A stretch of 64,000 nt of DNA from Parietichytrium sp. I65-24A (GCA_012862575.1 BLSF01000023.1:62001-126000), one strand, 5' to 3'. Positions 28,585-40,183 are shown, numbered from the stretch's first letter. The notes: generated by a model not told the origin, from the sequence alone. Numbers and translations: made by a program.

Positions 28585-30360
28585 ATGTCTTCCAAGATGA
28601 AGGGTGAAGGGGACGAGGAGTCCGGTAGCTTGTACTCGATCGCGGTTCTGATTGATGAGCTCAAGCACGAGGACATGCAATTGCGGCTCAACTCGATGAG
28701 AAAGCTGCCTCTGATTGCCAAGGCGCTGGGCCCAGAGCGCACTCGGGAGGAGCTGATTCCGTTCCTGAACGAGTCGATCGACGACGAAGATGAAGTTCTG
28801 CTGGTAGTGGCCGAGCAGCTGGGTGAGTTTGATGGGTATCTCGGTGGCAAGGAGCACATTCCGGTGCTCTTGCCGCCGCTGGAGTTCCTGGCCACGGTGG
28901 AAGAGCCCACCGTGCGCGACAAGGCGATCGCGTCCATCTGTCAGTTGGTGAGCAAGATGAGCGAGTCAAATTTGGAGTCCCACTTTGGAACCTTGTTGCG
29001 CAGGCTTTCCACGAAGGACTGGTTCACAGCGAGGATATCGGCCTGCTCGCTATTCACCGTGGCGTACTCAAGGGTATCAGTGGCGGACAAGGCCGAATTC
29101 CGAGGCATGTTTGGCCAGTTGTGCCGCGACGACACTCCGATGGTCCGCAGAGCTGCCGCGAGCAACCTTGGGAAATTCGCACAAGTCGTTGAAGAAGAGC
29201 ACATGCGAAGCGAAATGCTCCCTCTCTTCACCTCGCTTGCAGCCGAAGACCAGGATTCTGTCCGACTACTCGCGGTAGGCAATGCCGTCTCGTTCGCAGG
29301 ACTCGTTAAAAAGGATGTCCGAAAGGAGAAGATTCTTCCCGTCGTCCTCGCTCTCTGCACAGACAAGTCCTGGCGCGTGAGATGGAGCGTAGCGGACCGC
29401 TTTTACGATGTCTGCAATGCATTTGGCGAAGATATAACCGCAAGCGACCTTGCCCCCGCTTTTGTAAAGCTTCTGGGAGATTCGGAGGCCGAAGTGCGCA
29501 CTGCTGCTGCGAGCCGCGTAACCGAGGTCGCAAAGTGGTTGAATGAAAAGTCCATCTTGACTGTCCTCCACCCTCCTGTGAAAACCCTCACGAAGGACTC
29601 AAGTGACCACGTACGCTCCGCTCTCGCCCTTGTAATCATGGGTCTTGCCCCGATGGTTGGCAAGAAGGACACTATCGACCATTTCCTTCCACTGTTCTTG
29701 GCCCTTCTCAAGGATGAGAATCCCGAAGTGCGGCTGAACATCATTTCTAATTTAGGGGCACTGAACAAAGTAATAGGCATCGACCTGTTGGCGCAGAGCC
29801 TTCTTCCAGCGATTGTCAAGCTCGCTGAGGACAACACGTGGCGTATTCGACTTGCAATTATTGAGCACATTCCTCTCTTGGCAGAGCAACTTGGAGTGAA
29901 GTTCTTCGAGGACTCTTTATCAGACCTCTGCATGTCTTGGCTTGCGGACAAGGTATTCTCAATCCGCCAAGCCGCTGCGGCGAACCTGAAGAAGCTTACT
30001 GAGACTTTTGGCGAGGAATGGGCCAAAAAGAACATTGTCCCACGCGTCATTGAACTCAACTCGAATACCAACTATTTGTGCAGGATGACTGCTCTCCGCG
30101 CTGTGGAGGTACTCGCGTCCACGAATAAGACTGACCTCGTCAACGATAAATTGATTCAGCTCGTGATCAAGATGGCCAGCGATCGCGTTCCCAACATTCG
30201 CTTCGGAGTCGCCAAGTGCTTGCAGGAGATATCTCCATACCTCGACCCGTCGTCTTTGGACAAGGTCAGACAAACATTGGACACTCTTTCTGACGACGCG
30301 GACGTGGACGTTCGCTACTATGCGGCTCGCGCGGTGGAGTCAGTCGAGAGTTTGTTGTAA
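28585..30360 (+). CDS. PPP2R1A: Protein phosphatase 2A scaffold subunit A
   Basis: This is the HEAT-repeat scaffold that holds the PP2A catalytic C subunit and a variable B subunit. The 591-residue intronless frame from ATG 28585 matches the usual length (about 589) and consists of some 15 HEAT repeats from end to end. Recognisable segments are [20 protein letters not shown] at the start, [20 protein letters not shown], and [20 protein letters not shown] near repeat 13. No insertion or truncation was seen. It is transcribed toward the acyl-CoA synthetase, with about 150 bp between their stop codons. Confidence 0.97.
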   Translation: MSSKMKGEGDEESGSLYSIAVLIDELKHEDMQLRLNSMRKLPLIAKALGPERTREELIPFLNESIDDEDEVLLVVAEQLGEFDGYLGGKEHIPVLLPPLEFLATVEEPTVRDKAIASICQLVSKMSESNLESHFGTLLRRLSTKDWFTARISACSLFTVAYSRVSVADKAEFRGMFGQLCRDDTPMVRRAAASNLGKFAQVVEEEHMRSEMLPLFTSLAAEDQDSVRLLAVGNAVSFAGLVKKDVRKEKILPVVLALCTDKSWRVRWSVADRFYDVCNAFGEDITASDLAPAFVKLLGDSEAEVRTAAASRVTEVAKWLNEKSILTVLHPPVKTLTKDSSDHVRSALALVIMGLAPMVGKKDTIDHFLPLFLALLKDENPEVRLNIISNLGALNKVIGIDLLAQSLLPAIVKLAEDNTWRIRLAIIEHIPLLAEQLGVKFFEDSLSDLCMSWLADKVFSIRQAAAANLKKLTETFGEEWAKKNIVPRVIELNSNTNYLCRMTALRAVEVLASTNKTDLVNDKLIQLVIKMASDRVPNIRFGVAKCLQEISPYLDPSSLDKVRQTLDTLSDDADVDVRYYAARAVESVESLL

Positions 30361-30509
30361 AAGCATTTTTCACACTTTCCTTTTTTCCTTAGCTTGTCTT
30401 CCCTTGTCAATCAATGGTCTTCACTAAATTTGTTCTGTTTTGTATACGAAAAAGATGTGGGTTAAATGCACCTTACTCATCAACACTTCCGAGACGCTGG
30501 TTCTCTCTC

Positions 30510-33137
30510 TCAAGATCTCCGCGCGCTAGCCGGTGGGTAGGCTGTCTTGGGTGTTGGTTTCTCAGGAACTGAGTTGAGCAGTATCTCCAACTCCGCCTTG
30601 TAGAGTTTTGCGATTGAGTTCCTCTTTAGCTTAAATGTGGGAGTCAAGCAGTCGTTTGCAACGCTGAAGCCTTGCAGCATGTGATTGAGCCTGCTTTCTA
30701 TTGCGATATCTCTTGGCCACATGAATCTTGGGATTTCGTTCGCCTTGCAGCATTTTTCAATCTCATTTAAGATGTAGTCCTTCACAAGCGGACCAGAGAT
30801 GTCGTTCGTGCAGAGTTCCTCAAACTTGGACAGCCAAGTATCAAGCTGAGGCGACAGAACGGGGAGCATCTCAGGAGTGATGGATTCAATTTCGCCTCGT
30901 TTCAAGCGTGGGACCAATTCGAGCGGGTCTGGCACCACAAGAGCAACGAGGTGCGGCAAGTACGAGTTTCCGTGAACGAATACTTGCCCAACTACCGGAA
31001 TTGCCATAAAAAGGGTTTCCAAGCTCTCTGGCGCAACGTACTCGCCTTGCGCAAGCTTAAAAATGTTTTTTTTTCGGTCAATGATGGACAGAGATCCATT
31101 CGCGTTGATACGCCCAATGTCGCCCGTATGAAACCAGCCTGAGATCAAAACCTCCGATGTAAGATCTTCATTTTTATAATAACCCTGAAACACATTTGGG
31201 CCGCGGACCAAAACTTCGCCACGTGGGTTTGGCTTATCTTCGACAGCGTAGCCAAGCTCAGGGACGCTCTTCAGCTTGTACTCTGAGCATGCCAGAGGTG
31301 GGCCGACATGTCCTACGGTTGGATCGCAAAATCCGTCTTTTCCGCCGTACTGGGCATGCTACGTTTATGATATCAAGTCAGAATGCAACACCCCTTTTGC
31401 GGTCGGTCGGCTGAAAAAAAGAAAATATTCCCACTTACACTTATTCCAGACACTTCTGTGAGCCCATATCCTTCCACCATTGGAACGTCAAAACAGACAG
31501 TAATGAACTCCTGAACAGCTGGCGAAAGAGGCGCGGAACCTGTGCACATGATTCGAACGCGCCCTCCAAGTGCCGCCTTTACTTGACTAAACACCAATGC
31601 ATCGTAGAACTTGAGTCGCTTGTTGCTATTACGAACGCTCAGAATTTGACTCCTTACGGCACGGTAACAAAGCTTTCGGATTGGTAGCGGCTTCAGCGCA
31701 AATTGTTGAAGTATTACTGAACAAAGCAACAATGAACTAAAGTCAGAGCCTCCAAACCCAGGTTTTCGAATGCCGTACCGGAAGAAGAAGGCACTTACCT
31801 TGTTGCACGCGACTGAAAACACGAGGCACCCCGATAAACATCGTGGGCGCTAAAACCTTTGCGTCGTCAGTAAGCTCTTTAACGTTACCGTGAAAGAATC
31901 CAACCGAGGCGCCCCTCATCAGCCCGGCAATAATCACGGCTATTTCAAACGCGTGGGCCAACGGGAGATACGACAAGTGCACGTCACTCTCATAAACCAT
32001 TACTGTTGTAACGAGAGCTGAAGCGGAAGCGACAACGCCTTCGTGTGTTAGCATGACCCCCTTTGGAACGCCGGTGGTGCCACTTGTGTAAAGGATGAAG
32101 GCAAGATCAGTGGGTTGAACTGGATTCCGCTTGGAGGCGTGGTCCACTTCGCTTTGTCCAAGGGGTTGCAATAGGGACTCGAAGGGAGCGAGGTCCACTC
32201 CCAAGACCTGTCGTGGACCGCGGTTCACGTGATTGGGCGAGTCTTCCAAAAGCGTTCTGTCATTGAAAACGTAAACCTGCTGCAAATTCGTACAAATTGC
32301 AGCTTGGTTCGTCTGATCAAAGCTGGGAGGGCTTCTGAGGCGGAGCAGAAGTTCGAGGTTCTCTTCGCTCACAAAAACTGTAGTGAGCTCAGCATGATTT
32401 ACAATGTGCCGGACTGCTTCTTGACCGAGAGTGTCGTAGAGTGGGACGACGGTAATTCCCGCATGTAGTGCAGCAAGCATCACGATTGCGTAGTCCTCGC
32501 AGTTCTTGGCGTATAGCCCGATGCGGTTGAGATGTCCAATCCTTTTTGCACAGTTCTCCATCAACCCAAGAAACTCCTCATAGGTTCGAAAACGGTACTT
32601 GCCGAGCTGGCCATTCGGGAGGACCTGCCGGGTTCCAGTCACATTATTTTTCGAGTAAAGCAGCTTGGCCCTGTGTAGCACGCTGCGGACCGTAGTGCAA
32701 TCTGCTCCACAATCTTTATGGAAGCGCATGAGCCCGCTTTCGTACCCTTTCAATCGCCTTGGCTTCGTGCAAAGCATTGGGGCCGACTCTTGCGGGTCTT
32801 CGACCTGCGAAGTCCGGTCTTTCGTGTCATTTCGAAGCTGCTCGCGGAGCCACTCTTCATCTGGAAGAACGAGCGTCTCATCAAGAAACGCAAACCAAGC
32901 GCACACTGCCAACAGCACTGCCACAGGCAGCCCTCCTCCAGCCAGCCACGCGCACGACAGCACTACGCCTGCCCCCACGTACGCAACATCGCCCGACGTT
33001 GTTTCTGACATTGTTGTTGTTGTTGTTGTTGATGATGATGATGATGATCTCCAACTTTTCGTTGCACTGAGCAACATCTTCCACCCTATCCCTGCGCCAG
33101 CTCCAGCGAACACGCTCATCGCTACTTCGACTGCCAT
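30510..33137 (-). CDS. Long-chain acyl-CoA synthetase, two introns
   Basis: The enzyme activates fatty acids to acyl-CoA via an acyl-AMP. Exon 1 is 33137-31799 (ATG at 33137), exon 2 is 31716-31439 and exon 3 is 31349-30510. The introns of 82 and 89 nt both start GTAAGTG. The joined protein has 818 residues. One or two hydrophobic helices at about 51-85 suggest membrane anchoring. The AMP-binding motif ILYTSGTTGVPKG spans about 349-360. The joins restore LACS landmarks: VFSRVQQVILQQ across intron 1, then GGRVRIMCTGSAPLS, GYGLTE, VGHVGPPLAC, GWFHTGDIG and DRKKNIFKLAQGEYVAPE. A Ser6-Thr6 run at 31-42 comes from a trinucleotide repeat. The precise joins at intron 2 should be confirmed with cDNA. 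Confidence 0.94.
33013..33048. repeat. Trinucleotide repeat in acyl-CoA synthetase exon 1
   Basis: A (GTT)6 run followed by (GAT)6 lies within the coding region. On the gene strand it encodes consecutive Ser then Thr, just before the predicted membrane segment. Confidence 0.8.
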
Positions 33138-34270
33138 CGCTCCTTCCCACTGATGCTTGATGCTTGATGCTTTTGCTGCCGTTTTGTTCTCTTTCGTTCT
33201 CTTTTGTTCTCCTTGCTTCCTAGCGCGCGCTCTTACACTATGAAACTCTTACACTCTTACACTCTGCTCTAAGGGCCACAGTATGCCACAGTGGCGGTCC
33301 TCGCGCACCGTTTCCATTTCCTGGTTCCTTTGGGACTCTTAGAGGAGTGCTTAGTATTAACGATAGTACTAGAGCATACGGTAGGTCTAATTAAAGTATT
33401 GATTAGATGTTAGCAAGCACGGGTATCAAAGTGTAGGATGGGATTAATAGGTTCTAGTGTAAGAGTTGGTCTCGACTTTTGAGCCAGGCTTGATCAGCTC
33501 TAGCTAGCGATACTTAGTGCGATGCGTAGGAAACACATGATTGATGAAGTGATCCTTAGGCGCAAGTGATAGCCTGGGTTAGTGAACTATAATAAGCCTG
33601 AATAGAATTGCGTTCCGATGAACAGCTCTTTGATCTAGAACAGCTCGTTGCTCTTTATCCGGTGTGGTGAATTTTGACATGAAAAGTTCAATTAGAACTT
33701 TGTTTTTGGATGGTTTTTATAGTTCGTTCTGAGACGACGATAGCACAACGAAAGTGCGAATACGAGTTCAACTTACTTCGAAAAGCTTCTGATTCAAGCT
33801 GTCCAACTTGGCAGCCTTTTAGTCGGTAAAGTCTTCTTGTAATTGCTTCGGAGGCGTGCTTCGCAGCGTCAGAGGTGCATACACACACGCACACTGACTC
33901 TGTAGAATACGAAATACAGATTGCTTTCTGACTTGTGAGTTTTGGACACGAACATCCTCGAGGAAATTGTCTCTTTGATTCCTAATGCGTACTGGTCAAA
34001 GCTTCCACGACTTGCCAACTAAGTTGAGAGGACAAATAGCAAGCCCTCGCGCTGAGCGGCCACGAGCGCCAACGCACAAGCTAACCTTGTCGCCTTGTCG
34101 CCTTGTGGGTTCGGCGATCGGCGATCAACGATCAGCGGAGGTATTGGCGAACGCTCTGAGTTGTCAATCTGAGTTGATGCCGGTACTTGGCAAGAGCGAG
34201 TGAAACTCTCACACGTAGAAACAAACACAAGACACAGCCACGCACACGCGCGCACCAGAGTCGAGGCTCT
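33138..34270. other. Divergent promoter gap acyl-CoA synthetase / IQ-finger gene
   Basis: Unique sequence with many CTAG/TTAG-type words. No gene, tRNA or strong repeat was recognised. Confidence 0.5.
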
Positions 34271-35500
34271 ATGACAGCGTTTGGGCGGAAGGAAGGGCCG
34301 CCCGCGGCGACGACCAAGATGGACCTGGAAGCCATCAACGCTTCGAAGGAGCTGCACATGAAGCGCATGCAGGAGATACAGAAGGCGAAGGACGAGCTTC
34401 TAACGGAGATGGAAGAAATCCGTCTTGAGGCGGTAGAGAAAAAGAAGAAGTTGAGCCCACAGGAGCGGCGACAAGCCAAAGAACAAGCTGCGGTGACGCT
34501 GCAAAGTCAATTTCGCATGTGGAGGAAGCGAATGGAGACCGATCCGAAGAAGGCCGCCTTATTCGCCCAGCCGAAACCCCAAGAGGGAGATGAAAGTTTG
34601 CCTCCATTGGAGGTGGCCCCAAAGCGGAAGGCTTCCCTTGCGAAGGAGAGCAAGGTACGTCACTCGTCTCATCTCTCCCCAAGAGTAGATCAAAGGAGCT
34701 ATCCAGGTAAAAAGACCTCAGCAAAAGTGAAGAAGACGAAAAAAAATCGACTGGTGAACGCTTCGTCAACATGGAACAGCGTGAAGGGAGCGCAGAGCGG
34801 TTCAGCAAACCAGAGCGCCAAGGCAAAGCGAGCATCAACGTCGCAGACTAGGACATCAAGATTTGCAAAATCAAGAAACGCGCGTGCTGAAAGAGAGGCG
34901 ATCGAGTGGGCAGAGAACCGCAGGTTGGCGATCGAGATCGCAAACAGGACGCGGTACTTGCGAAGTATCGGCATAGATCCAGACGAGCCACACCCTCCAC
35001 GAGGAACTTTCACCAACAAGCGGCCAGTGTCTGCACGGAAGCCTCTCTACGCAAAGTATTCGCCACAACGGCCGCAGGCTGCATCTCGTCCTTTGACTGC
35101 TGGCGGCATGCAACCTAAGAGTCGGCCCGCGCGAAAAGCCTCACAAAAAATCCAAATCATTGTTTATTCGCCACGAGGATGCGGAGTGCAAGTGAGTGGA
35201 GATGACGGTTCTGACGAAGAAGAAGAAGAAGAAGAAGAACTGGAGGAGGAGGAGGAAGAGGAAGAGGACGAAGACGATGACGATGACGAGGAGGAGTCCG
35301 AGTACTTCGAAGAAGAATTCGACGATGATGAAGACGATGCCGTGAACGAGGAGGAGGACAACAACGAGGGGAACCAAGGCGAGCAAGCTGTACAAGCTCC
35401 TTCTGATCCGGTCTGGACCTGCCCCTCTTGCTATTTCGCAAACAAGATGGATTGCGAGGAGTGTTTGCTCTGCAACAAGGCCCGTCCTTCTGACGTGTAA
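34271..35500 (+). CDS. IQ-motif and RanBP2-type zinc finger protein
   Basis: A 409-residue frame starts with the first ATG (34271); the open frame extends upstream without ATG. Residues about 17-72 are a charged coiled coil. An IQ motif (AVTLQSQFRMWRKRM, about 74-88) suggests calmodulin binding. The middle is Lys/Arg/Ser-rich and probably disordered. Residues about 315-370 form an almost continuous acidic run. The C-terminus (about 382-406) is a RanBP2-type zinc finger, WTCPSC then DCEECLLCNKARP, with four cysteines in the family spacing. Such fingers bind ubiquitin or single-stranded RNA depending on the surface residues. I know no named family with this order of parts, and the function is unknown. 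Confidence 0.75.
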   Translation: MTAFGRKEGPPAATTKMDLEAINASKELHMKRMQEIQKAKDELLTEMEEIRLEAVEKKKKLSPQERRQAKEQAAVTLQSQFRMWRKRMETDPKKAALFAQPKPQEGDESLPPLEVAPKRKASLAKESKVRHSSHLSPRVDQRSYPGKKTSAKVKKTKKNRLVNASSTWNSVKGAQSGSANQSAKAKRASTSQTRTSRFAKSRNARAEREAIEWAENRRLAIEIANRTRYLRSIGIDPDEPHPPRGTFTNKRPVSARKPLYAKYSPQRPQAASRPLTAGGMQPKSRPARKASQKIQIIVYSPRGCGVQVSGDDGSDEEEEEEEELEEEEEEEEDEDDDDDEEESEYFEEEFDDDEDDAVNEEEDNNEGNQGEQAVQAPSDPVWTCPSCYFANKMDCEECLLCNKARPSDV

Positions 35501-36110
35501 AGGTGGTAAGACCGAGGGTTAGATTGCGGGGATCTTATTAACCGACGGCAGCCGAAACCATGACTTTCAAGCACTTGCGCACTCACATCATCAACTGAAA
35601 ACAAGTAAAATATTTCTGACTGTGACTGACCTTGTTTCTCCAAAAATAAAAGCTTCTCTCTGAACCAAACCTTGCGGAAAGCATTGGCGAGAATCTATTG
35701 TCTTCGTCTACGCCTCTGGAAGAAAATCTAGTTTCACGGCGTAGTTGCGTCATGACAAGCGCATACACAGTGCAGTGCACCGCAGTGCACATTTGGCGAG
35801 CATGGAAATCGCAGACAGTTGTCGAAGAAATCCGGTGGATTGGACAACCCCAGCCTTTGCACATCCCGTGGTTTGGCATTGGACTGAGCGGGCTCGAGCG
35901 GGCCATCGCTCGCGAGCAGGAACCCAAGCCACGCTAACCCAATAACTTCTTAAAGCTTGTTTCGCATTCTTTTTCAACACTGTGAAAATCGACAAACTGT
36001 CTTCAGGAGAAGAAAAATTGCAAGCAAGTAGGTAACCATGAGGTCACGAGTGTAGTCAAAACAAACCCTATCGGAAGGTAGGGTAATGATTAATTAAGCT
36101 AGCTTGCAAG

Positions 36111-36146
36111 TTTGCGAAACCCATTCTAATATTTTCGTTTCGCAAA
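36111..36146. repeat. 10-bp perfect inverted repeat
   Basis: TTTGCGAAAC is followed 16 bases later by its reverse complement GTTTCGCAAA. It could form a hairpin in RNA or be a dyad protein site. It is not attached to any recognised gene. Confidence 0.6.
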
Positions 36147-36687
36147 TCTTTGCGCAAAGCCATGCGCAATACTTCATTATGATATGACACAACGAACGCA
36201 AATCGCTAAGCGAGTGTGTTAGGAGAAGCGACTTTTTGCGTCTTCCTCCGACTATTACCGCTTCTGCCTATTAGAGGGTAGCCATTTAGATCATCCACAT
36301 TCACGGTGGGTGAGGGGACACAGACTCTCAGTGAGTTGTTTGTTATCGCTCTTTGTTCTTCGCAGTCTCATGTCCTACGAGCAATGCCAAGATCCAATCC
36401 AGAAGACACAGCGTAAACAAACAAAAGAAAACGTTTGGAGTTATTCCACAGCAGAAGACAGCGAAAACGAAAATTGGGGAGGTTTGGCTTGGGTGTTTCC
36501 CAACAAACATCAAACCTGCGTGTAACTGCTTTTGGCATGCACAATTCAGACGTCAGAATGAAATAATTCAGAGCTGGGTTCACGGTCAGTAGACGTCACA
36601 AGGTGGAAAGTGTTGCAAGTGCTTCGTCCGCTTCAATCAAGAAAAGGTCTCTGTACTACCACCCTCCCACGAACCACGAAGGAGATT

Positions 36688-36698
36688 GTACTCAGTAC
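36688..36698. promoter_or_regulatory. GTACTCAGTAC palindromic motif
   Basis: A perfect copy of the near-palindrome GTACT(S)AGTAC lies about 0.9 kb upstream of P450 B. Other perfect copies lie at 45134-45144 and 60502-60512. The role is unknown. Confidence 0.4.
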
Positions 36699-37580
36699 AG
36701 TAGTCATTGTCAATGCAACGCACAGGGCCAGCCAGGCCAGCTCCAACCCGGGACTCCTGTGTCTTGCTTGTTCTGCGACTCTGTGAGAGTCGCGATTGGG
36801 TCCTCTGGCTCCCGTTGCCTTTTATCTTCTGTCTTTGGTTTCTTCCCGAGGTTGTCTCGATAGGCTCGATACTTGCGGGAAGCTAGCTGGCGAGCTGCCC
36901 AACCTTGGAGCTTCTGGACTTTCATCGCTTTCTTTCGCGAAGGAGGAGCTTCACAAGTGTTTTTTTTCTTCTGTGAGAGGAATTGAGAGGAGAGACATCT
37001 CGAGTGCCTCTTTCGAAAGGTTTCTCCTTCCCTCGCCGAGGATGATCGCAGTGAACTTGATCACAATCAGCACTCAGTGGCTTCTGTTCCATGCGAGGGG
37101 GTTTCGTGAGAAGAATTCAGAAGATTGCGGCGAAGTGCGCGACTTGATCTAGAACCACGCGAACCATGTTGCAAGGATTGAAGCCGCGTTTGCGCAAAGA
37201 ACGTATGACTCACTACAATCATTTCGACCAGAGCGCAGCTACTCCAAAGCGAACTTGTAGTCACAGTCAGTAGCTGGCGTTGGAAGAAGGCCATACTGAG
37301 TACTGTATATTGTGGTACATTTGGTTCGTTGATGTTGTGAGTCTGAGTACCGGTACCAGTAGTCTGAGTCCAACAGAAACATTTACAGAATTCAGAAATT
37401 CAGATGGTTAGAGTTTAGTACTGACACCGACAGTGAGTCCTGAGTACCCTCATCTCCCGACTTGCAAGCAGACTTTGAAGCTGCGCGTTCTGACGGCGAG
37501 TACTTGGAAAGGGGCAGCAGACCTCGAATTCATCGCAGGAGCGCAAAAGACAAGTGGCGACACAGAAAGCATAGAAAGCC

Positions 37581-39296
37581 ATGAATCTCGTGACGGCTTG
37601 CCGCACCGTGGTGCGCAACGCACTCCGTCATGGGTTGAAAATGACCTGGAAAGATTGGGTTCGCGCCTACCTGTACTTTGCGGTTTCGCACACGGCCTTT
37701 AAAGTCTTGCGATGGTACTTGAATGATTTGAGGACGACCCGCGCCCTCAAGCACCTGAAGGGCAACCCTCGCGACTACACCGGCAAGGAGATGCTCAAGA
37801 ATTTGAACCGTCTACACGACCACATGAACGATCAGGTTGTCAAGTACAAGGATCAGCCGCTATTCTTGACGTCGGCCCCTGAAGTCGAAGTTGTTTGCAA
37901 CACTGCGGACACCATCGAGCAGGTGTTGCGAAGGGATTTCAATAAGGTGACGAAACCAGGTCAAGACCAGGACTACTTCTTTCTACTACTCGCTAAGTTT
38001 TTAGGAGACGAGGGAATTTTCGTGATGCGTCACGGGTCAAAACTTGCTGCAGAGCACTCTCTCTGGTATGACCAAAGAAAGACAGCAAGCAAAATCTTCA
38101 CGAAAAACAACTTTGCCAAAATGATGTATGACACGCTCGTTGAGAAGAGTCAGAATCTGGTCCGTGTCGTCTCCCAAGCTGCTGACAGCAACGAATCAGT
38201 GGAGGGATTTGACCGGAAGAAAGGTGCGGTGCCTGTTGATATCGAGGAGAAATTCTTCTGTTTCACATTTGATAGCATTCAGACCTTCTTCTTTAACCGC
38301 TCAGTCGATTCCATTTCAACAGGGCAGCAGGATGAGTATGCCGCTGCATTTGACGACGCACATCGAGAAATGATGCTGCACATGGTTCGAGCCATGCCTG
38401 CCCTCGTCATGACGACGAACTTCCTTCCATTCCCGTTTGGCAGTCTCTCCAGCAGCAAGACGTCTTTGAACCCTGGATTCTGGCTGTACAAAAACTTTTT
38501 CGACAAACACTACAGGAACTTTGTGTCTCATGTTGAGAGAATTGACCGGATCACTCACGAGGTCATTCAAGAGGCTCGCTCGGCCCCAAAGGACGGTCTA
38601 AGCCATCGTAAAGACCTGTTGGCGAACTTTTTGAGACACAATAGCGAGCTTACCAACAAACAGCTACGCGACATCATCCTCAACTTCATCATCGCCGGCC
38701 GCGATACCACCGCCTGCACATTGTCTTGGATGTTCTACGAGCTATCGCAGAATCAGCAAGTTCAGGACAAGTGCGCTGCTGAGATCAGAGAGCACCTTGG
38801 AAAAGATCGAATGCCCACCTTGGAAGATTTGGCAGAGTTGAAATACCTTCACGCAGTCATGCTCGAGACTTTGCGATTGCACCCACCGGTCCCGCTAGAA
38901 TCCAAGTACACGCTGGAACCGATCACTTTCTCAGAAGGCACCACGGTCCCAGCCGGAGTTCGAATCATGTTTTCGCCCTATGGTATGGGCCGCAATGCCG
39001 ACATTTACGAAGACCCATACGTGTTCAAACCAGAGCGGTGGCTAGGGAAGAAGGAGCCTTCTATGTACGAGTTTCCTGTTTTTCAGGCTGGTCCGCGTTT
39101 TTGCCTCGGAAAAGATCTTGCGAAAAACGAAACCAAGTTGATCACTGCCTTGCTGCTCCAAAAGTTCTCGTTCCACCTCGAGGCCAACGAGAAGCCAGAA
39201 AACATTTCATACTCCATCATGGTCACCATGAGTTTGGTAAATTCCAAGGACAAGTCCTCGCATAGCCTGTGGCTGGTCCCAAAGCATCGACACTAA
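37581..39296 (+). CDS. Cytochrome P450, clan-86-like, paralogue B
   Basis: A 571-residue intronless frame starts with ATG at 37581. An N-terminal anchor-like helix lies near 32-45. Motifs are the I-helix AGRDTTACTLSW, ExxR ETLR, PERW, and the heme loop FQAGPRFCLG with the heme-ligand cysteine at about 508. Layout, length and long blocks match paralogue A at 25444-27153, including the C-terminal HLEANEKPENI and SLWLVP. The two lie on opposite strands 10 kb apart, so they are not a simple tandem pair now. The likely role is ER-bound hydroxylation of a fatty acyl or other lipid chain, by family resemblance only. Confidence 0.95.
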   Translation: MNLVTACRTVVRNALRHGLKMTWKDWVRAYLYFAVSHTAFKVLRWYLNDLRTTRALKHLKGNPRDYTGKEMLKNLNRLHDHMNDQVVKYKDQPLFLTSAPEVEVVCNTADTIEQVLRRDFNKVTKPGQDQDYFFLLLAKFLGDEGIFVMRHGSKLAAEHSLWYDQRKTASKIFTKNNFAKMMYDTLVEKSQNLVRVVSQAADSNESVEGFDRKKGAVPVDIEEKFFCFTFDSIQTFFFNRSVDSISTGQQDEYAAAFDDAHREMMLHMVRAMPALVMTTNFLPFPFGSLSSSKTSLNPGFWLYKNFFDKHYRNFVSHVERIDRITHEVIQEARSAPKDGLSHRKDLLANFLRHNSELTNKQLRDIILNFIIAGRDTTACTLSWMFYELSQNQQVQDKCAAEIREHLGKDRMPTLEDLAELKYLHAVMLETLRLHPPVPLESKYTLEPITFSEGTTVPAGVRIMFSPYGMGRNADIYEDPYVFKPERWLGKKEPSMYEFPVFQAGPRFCLGKDLAKNETKLITALLLQKFSFHLEANEKPENISYSIMVTMSLVNSKDKSSHSLWLVPKHRH

Positions 39297-40034
39297 CCGG
39301 CGACTCTGATGCTGTGAGCGTTACTGTTATTTTCTTCTTTCATAATAATTGATAAAATACATGCATACTTTTAAAGTAGAAAGCCCATCCCTCGTTCCAG
39401 CATTCACTGTTGGCAAGTTGCTTAGAGGCAAGGCGATCCGAGCAAACCACTTTCAGCGCCTTGCAGCTTTTCGGTCGAAGCGGGCCAGGTCCAGGCATCC
39501 ATTGGCGCCATTGTTTGTAGCCTATTCTCCATGCGCGTTCCTTGATTCCGTCAAAGAGAAAGAGAGAGCCTCATTTGAGTCAAATTTCCTCTTGTTGGAA
39601 CCAACGAGACCTGGGCGGATCTCTTCTTCCAAATAACTTACTCCCGAACTAACAGTAAGTTGGTCCAACAGAAGTCTAACCTTGCCAGTGTGAACCTGGA
39701 ACGAAGGGAGGAAGGAAGGAAGATCGTGTGTGTGCAAAAGTTGTGCAATAACATTTGCTGTAATCTAGAGCTAGCTATGTGAGTGGATATTGGTACGATG
39801 ACCATAGTTTGAGAACTTAATAGCACACTAACTAGTAGTGCCAGTGAGAAGGTGTGCAAAAAAAATTGGACGATCATTTTTTGATTGATCGTACTACTCG
39901 ATCGCACAACGCGTGAGTTCTTCTCGCTCACTCCTCGCCATGCCATCTCACGAAAGAGTGCAGAGAAACGGAGCGTTGGTGCGTGTGTTAAGTTATTTCA
40001 AGAAAGGAATGGAAAAGAAAACGCCTTCGCCACT

Positions 40035-40183
40035 ATTCCTCCCTCCTTCTTTCCCTCCCTCCCTCCTAGCCTTCCCTCCCTCCCTCTCCTTCTTTCCTTC
40101 CTTCCTTCTTTCCCTTCCTCGCCCCCCTCCCCCTCCGCCCCCCCTCCCCTCCTCTCTCTCTCTCTCTCTGTCTCGCTCCCCCG
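40035..40183. repeat. 150-bp homopyrimidine tract
   Basis: Nearly unbroken C/T on the plus strand (CCCTCCCT and CCTTCCTT units, then C-rich, then CTCTCT), with only a few purines. It lies about 0.35 kb upstream of the TPR gene. Such tracts can adopt triplex (H-DNA) structure; whether this one does is inference. Confidence 0.65.

Larger units (their letters stand above)
35501..37580. other. Gene-free gap with a 10-bp inverted repeat and GTACTSAGTAC motifs
   Basis: This 2.1-kb gap lies upstream of P450 B. It holds the inverted repeat TTTGCGAAAC (36111-36120) / GTTTCGCAAA (36137-36146). It also holds one perfect GTACTCAGTAC (36688-36698) and one near copy (37293-37303). A further run of GAGTAC/GTACC words lies at about 37345-37445. 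No coding region was recognised. Confidence 0.5.

Noticed and set aside
31410-31438. A 28-nt intron in acyl-CoA synthetase using the strong TTTTTTTCAG acceptor
   Set aside because: The intron would be too short and the frame after it stops within eleven codons. The acceptor at 31350 keeps the frame and restores the family sequence.
35141-35441. Three minus-strand low-complexity ORFs under the IQ-finger gene
   Set aside because: All are shadows of its acidic tract.
39640-39660. GTAAGT donor words on both strands near 39.65 kb
   Set aside because: No ATG-started exon upstream on either strand yields a plausible peptide.
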